A DNA stretch of 12,723 nucleotides, from positions 1-12,723 of the forward strand of contig CALTTF010000051.1 in assembly GCA_943908385.1 (NCBI GenBank). The letters run 5' to 3'. A program made the position numbers and the translations under genes. Positions 7,091-12,723 of this stretch are shown in pieces (positions within the stretch are counted from its first letter, which is position 1; every line of letters starts with the position of its first letter). The notes below the pieces were generated by a model. It did no database searches, was not told the DNA's origin, and saw only the letters and a program-made list of their open reading frames with translations. This DNA comes from an uncultured Corynebacterium sp. Lineage in GTDB: Bacteria; Actinomycetota; Actinomycetes; Mycobacteriales; Mycobacteriaceae.

Positions 7091-8794
7091 ATGAAGTGGA
7101 ACGCCATCACGCCTGTCGCCGCCCTTCTCGTTCTGGTCGCCGCAGCATTCGCGCCCATGAACCCCGCCTCCACGTGGGTGCCGCGCGGCGCAGAGAACGC
7201 ATCAGGCGCGCCCGCCGTCTACTCCGGCGCGGACAACCTCGTCGACGCCCGCCGCGCCGCCGGCGACGCCAGCGCCCAAGCCGGCTTCCTCACCCAGGGC
7301 ACATCCAAGCTCAAAGACGGCACCGAAGAGCTCCGCGACGGCTCCACCGAACTCGCCGACGGCATCTCCGCCGCCAAAGACGGCGCCGACGAGCTCTCCC
7401 AAGGCATGATCGAAATCCAGGCAGGCACAGGCCAGCTTGCCGACGGCGCCACCCGCCTCGCAGACAACGTCGGCGGCGCCGTCGACCAGGTCGTCGGGTT
7501 CGACGCCATCCGCGGCCAAGTCCTCGCCGCCATCGACGACACCCTCGAAGGCACCCGCGACAGCAACGACCCCGACGTCAAGGAACTGCGCCGCCAACTC
7601 GAGGACCTCCGCACGCAGGTCGACACCGCCGAGCTTCCCGAAGACTGGACCAACCAGCTCACCGAGCTCAAAGACGGCTCGCGCGAGCTCGCCAACCAGC
7701 TCTCCACGCCCGGTTACGCCTACCACGACGGCATCTACGACGCGACCAACGGCGCCTCCGACCTCGCCGAAGGACTCGGCGAGATGGACGACCGGGTCGG
7801 GGAGGCGAAAGACGGCGTCAACAAGCTTGCCGACGGCGCCGCCAAAGTCGACGACATGGCCACCAACACGAAAGACCGCATCGGCGACATCCAGCGCGCC
7901 CTCCCTGCCGCTGCCCCGGTAGCAGGAGCTGCGGGCTCCGGAGCTGCGGGCGGGGCAGGGGGTGCGGGCGCCGACGGTGAATCGTCGATAAGCTCTTCGC
8001 TTCCCCCGCTTGCCGCGATGCTCGTGAGCGCTCTTGCTGTGCTCGGCGGCCTCGCCGCGGCCCTCGCCGCCTACGGCGTGAGGCGCTCGCGGTGGACCGT
8101 GCTCGGCCTGGGCACCCTGCTCGCCGCTGGTGCTGGCACCATCCTCGTGACGATTCTCGGCACCGGCCTTACGCCCCTCGCCATCGCCCTTACCGGGCTC
8201 GCGCTCGCGCTGGGCACTCTCGCCTCGGCCGGGGTTACCTGGATTCTCCGCGACGCCTTCGGCGAGCTCGGCGGCACCGCCACCGCCGGGATTCTCGCCC
8301 TCGCGCAGACTGGCGTCGTCGGCTGGGTCTGGTCCCGCGCCGCGACCGGCGACGTCGACGGCATCGTACGCGCCCTGTCGTCCGCCATGCCCATGCACTG
8401 GAGCACGTCCGCCATCTCCGCCGCCGGCAACAACGGCTCCGCCACCGCCATGTGGACCGGGATCGGGCTGTCCGCGCTGCTCGCCGTGCTTGGGATCGTG
8501 GCGATGCGCGCGAGCCGCCCCGCCGCCGCGGCCGATCTCGGCGACGCCGATGCTGACTACGGCAGCGACGATGACTACGCGGACGACGCTGACTATGCCT
8601 CCGACGAGGACTATGCGGACGACGGTGACTATGCCTCCGACGATGACTACGCGGACGACGGTGAGGGCTACGACGAGGCTGACCGCGACGACACCGACTG
8701 CGACGACTACGACGGCGGCGACGAGCCTGACTTCGACGACCGCGACGACACCGCCGTCCTCGATGCCGACGACGTTATCGAACACAAGCGCTAA
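7091..8794 (+). CDS. YhgE/Pip-like membrane protein with acidic repeat tail
   Basis: This 567-residue protein has an N-terminal hydrophobic segment (about 7-23) and then an outside region (about 25-270). Residues 74-129 there form eight heptads with Gly at position four (LKDGTEE, LRDGSTE, LADGISA and so on), with further LxDG units around 193-200 and 238-250. An Ala/Gly linker (273-296) leads to five hydrophobic segments (about 304-330, 335-357, 361-385, 393-414, 452-472). This layout matches YhgE/Pip-type proteins, related to ABC-2 permeases and LxDG-containing envelope proteins; function is unknown. Basic residues at 331-334 and 473-476 put the C-terminus in the cytoplasm. That tail (482-567) is extremely Asp-rich and contains three 12-residue repeats. 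A TTG at 7082 is possible, but the ATG at 7091 fits the leaderless promoter. Confidence 0.65.
   Translation: MKWNAITPVAALLVLVAAAFAPMNPASTWVPRGAENASGAPAVYSGADNLVDARRAAGDASAQAGFLTQGTSKLKDGTEELRDGSTELADGISAAKDGADELSQGMIEIQAGTGQLADGATRLADNVGGAVDQVVGFDAIRGQVLAAIDDTLEGTRDSNDPDVKELRRQLEDLRTQVDTAELPEDWTNQLTELKDGSRELANQLSTPGYAYHDGIYDATNGASDLAEGLGEMDDRVGEAKDGVNKLADGAAKVDDMATNTKDRIGDIQRALPAAAPVAGAAGSGAAGGAGGAGADGESSISSSLPPLAAMLVSALAVLGGLAAALAAYGVRRSRWTVLGLGTLLAAGAGTILVTILGTGLTPLAIALTGLALALGTLASAGVTWILRDAFGELGGTATAGILALAQTGVVGWVWSRAATGDVDGIVRALSSAMPMHWSTSAISAAGNNGSATAMWTGIGLSALLAVLGIVAMRASRPAAAADLGDADADYGSDDDYADDADYASDEDYADDGDYASDDDYADDGEGYDEADRDDTDCDDYDGGDEPDFDDRDDTAVLDADDVIEHKR
8555..8662 (+). repeat. 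Three in-frame 36-bp tandem repeats (acidic 12-mers)
   Basis: Units at 8555-8590, 8591-8626 and 8627-8662 each encode D-Y-(G/A)-S-D-(D/E)-D-Y-A-D-D-(A/G). Units 2 and 3 differ by only two bases (GAG GAC TAT against GAT GAC TAC). Unit 1 differs from unit 3 at a handful of positions. Each unit is itself made of two related six-residue halves (DYxSDD / DYADDx). The array keeps the frame, so gain or loss of units by slippage would change only tail length. Beyond 8662 the sequence stays Asp-rich but loses the periodicity. Confidence 0.9.
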
Positions 8795-8887
8795 ACTGCG
8801 TCCCTCGCTGTCGCGGCCGTGATGTAGGCTCCTGCGCTGTTCCTCAAAACTGGGAGAACGCCGCATAACTGAACAAAGGAGTCGCGC

Positions 8888-9112
8888 ATGACCACCATCA
8901 ACGCCCGCCAGATCCTCGAGCGTGAAGGTCGACCGCTCACCGCCGACGTGCTCGGGCCCGTCAGCGGTTACCGCCATTCGCCCAACTCCGTGCGCCGATG
9001 CTCGAAGTGCTACGACGAGATCATCCTCCACGGCCGGTTCGGATGGCTCCACGCCGAATCGCTCGAGCACGACTGCCTCGACGCGGAGAACACCGCCACC
9101 TGCGCCCGCTAG
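8888..9112 (+). CDS. Small Cys/His protein, possible zinc ribbon
   Basis: I do not recognise this 74-residue protein. It has a strong Shine-Dalgarno (AAAGGAG, 8875-8881) 6 nt before the ATG, typical G/C third-position codon use, and a complete frame. C38 and C41 form a CxxC knuckle (RCSKCYDEI), followed by the G-W-L-H pattern with H55, then H61 and C63 (EHDC). Together these could ligand one zinc ion, as in small actinobacterial proteins with CxxC...WxH...C arrangements. There is no signal peptide or hydrophobic segment, so it is probably cytoplasmic. It stands alone on its strand, 93 bp after the membrane protein gene and 274 bp before the phosphatase. No clear promoter is seen; a TAGGCT at 8825-8830 is a weak -10 candidate. 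Confidence 0.65.
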   Translation: MTTINARQILEREGRPLTADVLGPVSGYRHSPNSVRRCSKCYDEIILHGRFGWLHAESLEHDCLDAENTATCAR

Positions 9113-9165
9113 CGCAGGGCTGCGCAGCCTGAACTGGGCGCATAAATCCAGGGCGGGAAATGCCT

Positions 9166-9193
9166 CGTGCACGGTTGCTCATAGCCGTGCACG
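9166..9193. repeat. 9-bp inverted repeat / paired CGTGCACG palindromes
   Basis: CGTGCACGG (9166-9174) and CCGTGCACG (9185-9193) form a perfect hairpin with a 10-nt loop. The 8-mer CGTGCACG inside each arm is also self-complementary and recurs exactly 20 bp apart (9166 and 9186). No T-run follows on the + strand, so it is a poor intrinsic terminator. It could be a transcript-end structure for the 8888-9112 gene or a two-site operator upstream of the phosphatase gene. Confidence 0.6.
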
Positions 9194-9295
9194 TAACCGG
9201 CTTTCAACTCGGACGGCCTCAACTTCCAAGGATTTAGCAACCTACTGTTCTTCTGAATGTCTCCTCGCTGTATAGGAGCTGTGTTTTAGTCGTGA

Positions 9296-9312
9296 ATTGG
9301 ATGGGTTCCAAT
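9296..9312. promoter_or_regulatory. Inverted repeat upstream of the phosphatase gene
   Basis: ATTGGA (9296-9301) and TCCAAT (9307-9312) are perfect inverted arms with a 5-nt spacer. A nested alternative pairs TGGAT (9298-9302) with ATCCA (9311-9315). It lies 74 bp before the phosphatase start and about 20 bp after TATAGG (9271-9276), the best but weak -10 candidate in the gap, so it would fall in the 5' leader or just at transcription start. Its role is unknown. Confidence 0.4.
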
Positions 9313-9386
9313 CCATCTCGTCACTCATTTTCCCAGTCTTCGGCACCTTCCCGGGGCCGCGGCAGGACAGCGAACAGGAAAACTTC

Positions 9387-12300
9387 ATGCGCGCAGCAAC
9401 ATGGAAATCCGTGGCCGCGAGTGTGGGCGTCATTGCTCTCACCGTCGCCACAACACCGACATCCCAGGCAGCAATCAGCCTGGACTACGAAGGCTACAAC
9501 GGTGCACAGTCGTGCATCTCCATCGATAGCAACGGCAACGTCAAGGCTCCGCAGCCGGGCGAGTGCGCCCAGTTCGGCAAGGGCGGTCAGGGCCGCTCCG
9601 ACGAAAAAGCCAAGAACGTCATCATGATCGTCGGCGACGGCATGGGGCACCAGGAAATCACCGCCGCCCGTAACTACCTGCTCGGCGCCGGCGGCCGCTT
9701 CGACGGCCTGGACAACCTCACCGCGACCGGTGCCTACACCACCTTCGCCATCGACCAGGACGGCAAGAAGAACTACGTCACCGACTCCGCGGCTTCCGCG
9801 ACTGGCTGGGCGACGGGCACCAAGAGCTACAACGGCGCCCTCGGCGTGGACATCCAGAAGAAAGCCCACATCAACCTGCTCGAGATGGCCAAGAACTCCG
9901 GTATGCGCACCGGTAACGTCACCACCTCCGAGATCCAGGACGCGACCCCGGCCTCCATGGGTTCCCACATCTCGCAGCGCGGCTACTACGCGCCGTCCGG
10001 CGACGCGAAGCCGGTCAAGGGCAGCGAAGCCCGCGAGAATGGCGGCATCGGCTCCATCTCCGAGCAGCTCATCGACACCCGTGCCGACGTCACGCTCGGC
10101 GGCGGCGCCAAGTATTTCGACACCAAGGTGATGGCGGACAGCGGCAACACCAACCCGTTCCTCGAAGGCGATGCCAAATTCGCCACCACGTGGGAGAAGG
10201 ACAAGACTGTCGCTGAGAATGCGGAAGCTAACGGCTACAAGATTGTTCGCACCCGCGACGAACTCGCCGCAGTCACCGAAGCCAACCAGGACCAGCCGGT
10301 TCTGGGTCTGTTCCACGACAAGAACATGACCCGCCGCTTCGAGTCCAGCACACCGACAAAGGGTGGCGCGACGGCAGAGCCCACCACTTGTACGGAAGCC
10401 AACATCGGCAACGAGCCGGAGCTGGCGGACATGACCAAGAAGGCCATCGAGCTGCTGGACAAGCCGAACGAGGAGAAGGGCTTCTTCCTGCAGGTCGAGT
10501 CCGCATCCATCGACAAGGCCGACCACGCCGCAGACGCCTGTGGCTTCATCGGCGAACTCAAGCGCCTCGAGGACACCGTTGCCACCGCCGTGGACTTTGC
10601 CAAGAAGGACGGCGACACGCTGGTCGTCGTTACCGCCGATCACGCCCACACCGCGCAGATCGTGCCCGACGGCAAGGATTCTCCGGCTGTGACCACCCGC
10701 CTGCACACCCACGACGACACCAACATGTCCGTCGCGTTCGGCACCGTGCCTGTCGCTCAGGTTGAGTCGGGCGACTTCTCCATGCAGCACACCGGTACCC
10801 AGGTGCGCATCGCCGCGTACGGCCCGGCGTCCGAGAACGTCTTCGGCCAGATCGACCAGACCGATGCCTTCTACGTCATGGCCAACGCGCTCGGCCTCGG
10901 CGACTGGAAGGTCAACTCCGCTCCGGTCGTGCGTGACTTCACCGCCCGCAGCACCGCCAACGGCGACCTTTGCTACCAGCTCGAAGCCGGTAAGGCTCCG
11001 CAGGTGGGCGACTGCGCGAAGTTCGGTAAGACTGGCCAGGGCCTCGACAATAACAAGGCGAAGAACGTCGTGATCATGCTTGCCGACGGCACCGCCGACG
11101 CCGACATCACCGCCGCCCGCAACTACCTGCACGGCGCCAGCGGCCGTTTCGAGGCTGTGGACAACCTCGAATACACCGGCTACCACACCACGTACTCCCT
11201 GGATAAGGAAACCGGTAAGCCTGACTACGTCACCGACTCCGCAGCATCCGGTTCCTCCCTCTACTCCGGTATCAAGACCTACAACGGTGCCCTCGGCATC
11301 GACAACAACGGCAAGCCGGTGCCGACCATGGCTGAGCTTGCAAAGGCAGCTGGCATGAAGGTCGGCAACGTCTCCACCGCGGAAATTCAGGACGCCACCC
11401 CGGCGGCCTTCGCTGTTCACGCACTCGACCGTGCGGACTACGCACCGTCTGGCGACAAGAAGGTGGCTCAAGATGCACAGCGCCGCGAAAACGGTGGTCT
11501 CGGATCCATCTCCGAGCAGCTTGTCGACGTCCGCGCCGACGTCACCCTCGGCGGCGGTGCCCGCTACTTCGACACTGAGGTGATGGTCGACGGTAAGAAC
11601 GGCGAAACCACCTGGACCAAGGGTAAGACCGTCCTTGACAACGCCCGCGACAACGGCTTCGAGATCGTCACCGACGCTAACGGCCTCGACGCAGTGCAGA
11701 ACTCCGACAAGCCTGTGCTCGGATTGTTCTCTCCGAGCCACATGCCGCGTATCTACAAGGAGACCGTTCCGACCGAGGACGGTGCGATGAAGGATGCTCA
11801 GCGCTGCGAGGCTAATCCGGAGTACACCGACCAGATCCCGACGCTGGCGGCCATGACCCGCAAGTCCCTCGAGCTGCTGCAGAACGATAAGGGCTTCGTC
11901 CTCCACGTTGAGGCTGCTTCCCCGGACAAGGCCAGCCACGGCGCTGACGCTTGCGGCATGATCGGCGAGATCCGCCAGTGGGACGAGTCCATCAAGGTCG
12001 TCCAGGACTGGGTTGAAGAGACCGGCGAGTCGACTCTGATCGTCGCCACCGCGGACCACGCGCAGACCCCGATGATCACCTACAACAACGCCCCGACCGC
12101 CGGCCTGACCACCAAGCTGAAGACCGCAGACGGCGCCGACATGTCCCTGGTGTACTCCACCGCGAAGTCCAACGACCCGAAGGACGCGCTCGGCGGCCAG
12201 CAGCACACCGGTGCCCAGGTCCGAGTCGCAGCATCCGGCCCGGGTGCAGCGAACTTCACCGGCCAGATCGACGAGACCGACATCTTCTTCGCTGCGATGA

Positions 12301-12539
12301 ATGCCGTCGGTGTCGACACTGAGCAGGACATCGACCTGACTTCGCCGTGGGCGGATGACACTCAGGAGACCCCAGATAACTCTGGTTCCACCGATGGGTC
12401 GGCTAAGAACGCCGGTTCTTCTATCGGCATCCTCTTCGGCATCATCGTTGCACTGCTGGGCGCGGCTGCCGTGCTGAGCCCGCTCTTCCCGCAGGCACGC
12501 GAGATGTTCGAGAACGCCCGCAAGAACCTGCCGTTTTAA
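9387..12539 (+). CDS. Secreted, anchored tandem-domain alkaline phosphatase
   Basis: This 1050-residue protein has two PhoA-type phosphomonoesterase domains. Residues 1-28 are a Sec signal peptide (cleavage likely after TSQA). Domain 1 (about 35-505) keeps D84, S134 (TDSAAS), D185, T187, R198, E371, D376, K377, H380, D418, H419 and H468. These equal E. coli D51, S102, D153, T155, R166, E322, D327, K328, H331, D369, H370 and H412. Domain 2 (about 520-975) keeps D567, S618, D669, T671, R682, E842, D847, K848, H851, D890, H891 and H940. The C286-C336-type disulphide is present twice (C335/C385, C807/C856). Residues about 1012-1033 are a membrane helix with a short basic tail, so the enzyme should be anchored facing outward. 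The ATG at 9387 has AGGA 7 nt upstream; an in-frame TTG at 9297 would bury the signal peptide. Phosphate-starvation control is plausible but not shown. Confidence 0.93.
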   Translation: MRAATWKSVAASVGVIALTVATTPTSQAAISLDYEGYNGAQSCISIDSNGNVKAPQPGECAQFGKGGQGRSDEKAKNVIMIVGDGMGHQEITAARNYLLGAGGRFDGLDNLTATGAYTTFAIDQDGKKNYVTDSAASATGWATGTKSYNGALGVDIQKKAHINLLEMAKNSGMRTGNVTTSEIQDATPASMGSHISQRGYYAPSGDAKPVKGSEARENGGIGSISEQLIDTRADVTLGGGAKYFDTKVMADSGNTNPFLEGDAKFATTWEKDKTVAENAEANGYKIVRTRDELAAVTEANQDQPVLGLFHDKNMTRRFESSTPTKGGATAEPTTCTEANIGNEPELADMTKKAIELLDKPNEEKGFFLQVESASIDKADHAADACGFIGELKRLEDTVATAVDFAKKDGDTLVVVTADHAHTAQIVPDGKDSPAVTTRLHTHDDTNMSVAFGTVPVAQVESGDFSMQHTGTQVRIAAYGPASENVFGQIDQTDAFYVMANALGLGDWKVNSAPVVRDFTARSTANGDLCYQLEAGKAPQVGDCAKFGKTGQGLDNNKAKNVVIMLADGTADADITAARNYLHGASGRFEAVDNLEYTGYHTTYSLDKETGKPDYVTDSAASGSSLYSGIKTYNGALGIDNNGKPVPTMAELAKAAGMKVGNVSTAEIQDATPAAFAVHALDRADYAPSGDKKVAQDAQRRENGGLGSISEQLVDVRADVTLGGGARYFDTEVMVDGKNGETTWTKGKTVLDNARDNGFEIVTDANGLDAVQNSDKPVLGLFSPSHMPRIYKETVPTEDGAMKDAQRCEANPEYTDQIPTLAAMTRKSLELLQNDKGFVLHVEAASPDKASHGADACGMIGEIRQWDESIKVVQDWVEETGESTLIVATADHAQTPMITYNNAPTAGLTTKLKTADGADMSLVYSTAKSNDPKDALGGQQHTGAQVRVAASGPGAANFTGQIDETDIFFAAMNAVGVDTEQDIDLTSPWADDTQETPDNSGSTDGSAKNAGSSIGILFGIIVALLGAAAVLSPLFPQAREMFENARKNLPF

Positions 12540-12590
12540 GACCGGGTGAGTCGCTCTCCCGTAATCTCTACGGGCATGAGCCGTAAAACA

Positions 12591-12649
12591 GCTCCCCGCT
12601 GGTCGGACTGTGAAAACAGTCGCTGACTGGCGGGGAGCAGTTCTTTTTG
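12591..12649 (+). terminator. Intrinsic terminator of the phosphatase gene
   Basis: GCTCCCCGC (12591-12599) pairs with GCGGGGAGC (12630-12638). An inner stem GACTG/CAGTC (12606-12610 with 12617-12621) closes a TGAAAA loop, and a T-rich run TTCTTTTT follows at 12641-12648. It lies 51 bp after the phosphatase stop and ends its transcript as a single-gene unit. Confidence 0.88.
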
Positions 12650-12680
12650 TGGGGTAGGAGGCGTTTGGGGGTTAAGTAGC

Positions 12681-12723
12681 AAAAAGTGTGTCCGCTCGGC
12701 GTGTCGCCGGGCGGGCATTGTTT
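12681..12723. terminator. Second, probably bidirectional terminator at window edge
   Basis: A 13-bp stem with two T-G wobbles pairs 12689-12701 with 12705-12717 around a TGT loop. It is flanked by AAAAAG (12681-12686) on the left and TTGTTT (12718-12723) on the right, so either strand would give a hairpin followed by U residues. It probably serves a convergent gene beyond the window and backs up the terminator at 12591-12649. The T-run is cut by the window end. Confidence 0.65.

Noticed and set aside
8555..8662. CRISPR-like array
   Set aside because: The repeats are contiguous without spacers and in frame inside a coding region, so they are a coding tandem repeat.
7202..9172. Long - strand open frame spanning the YhgE-like gene and the small Cys/His gene
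   Set aside because: It crosses two better-supported + strand genes including their intergenic gap, has no ribosome binding site support, and its product is a repetitive Gly/Val/Arg shadow.
9321..12206. Very long open frame (about 960 codons) antisense to the phosphatase gene
   Set aside because: It mirrors the phosphatase codon pattern, its translation is Gly/Val/Arg-rich low complexity with no recognisable domain, and the + strand frame has complete catalytic motifs. Antisense openness is expected from high-GC codon bias.

Overview
The window looks like a stretch of chromosome from a high-GC actinobacterium, most likely Corynebacterium or a close relative. This is inferred from strong G/C third-position bias, an Mrp antiporter operon with an A+B fused first subunit, -10 elements of the TANANT type, one gene that appears leaderless, and a secreted protein with a C-terminal membrane anchor. 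No marker gene fixes the species.

Layout, left to right. (1) Positions 1-110 hold the last 35 codons of a + strand gene, probably a catalase, followed by a strong intrinsic terminator at 165-218. (2) Positions 243-960 hold a complete vapBC type II toxin-antitoxin module with its own -10 box lying inside an inverted-repeat operator; its base composition is lower in G+C than its neighbours. (3) Positions 964-6970 on the - strand hold a six-gene Mrp/Mnh cation/proton antiporter operon, mnhA(B)-C-D-E-F-G. Junctions overlap by 1-4 nt, apart from a 2-nt gap between mnhE and mnhF. (4) Positions 6971-7090 form a short divergent promoter region with a perfect 12-bp palindrome and a second inverted repeat between the two outgoing promoters. 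(5) Positions 7091-8794 hold a YhgE/Pip-like membrane protein with LxDG heptads and a very acidic C-terminal tail built on three 36-bp tandem repeats. (6) Positions 8888-9112 hold a small Cys/His protein resembling a zinc ribbon. (7) Positions 9113-9386 are non-coding with several inverted and direct repeats. (8) Positions 9387-12539 hold one secreted, membrane-anchored protein with two complete PhoA-type alkaline phosphatase domains in tandem. (9) Positions 12591-12723 hold two terminator hairpins.

How it fits together. The Mrp subunits should form one membrane complex exchanging cytoplasmic Na+ for external H+. The YhgE-like protein and the double phosphatase are both envelope proteins, but nothing visible ties them to the antiporter beyond position. 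vapBC looks like an insertion between a terminated gene and the 3' end of the mnh operon.

The most unusual items are the double-domain anchored alkaline phosphatase, in which both domains keep every catalytic and metal residue I could align, the in-frame acidic repeat array, and the repeat-rich upstream regions of the divergent pair and of the phosphatase. I did not find a CRISPR array, phage, transposase or a recognisable new defence system.
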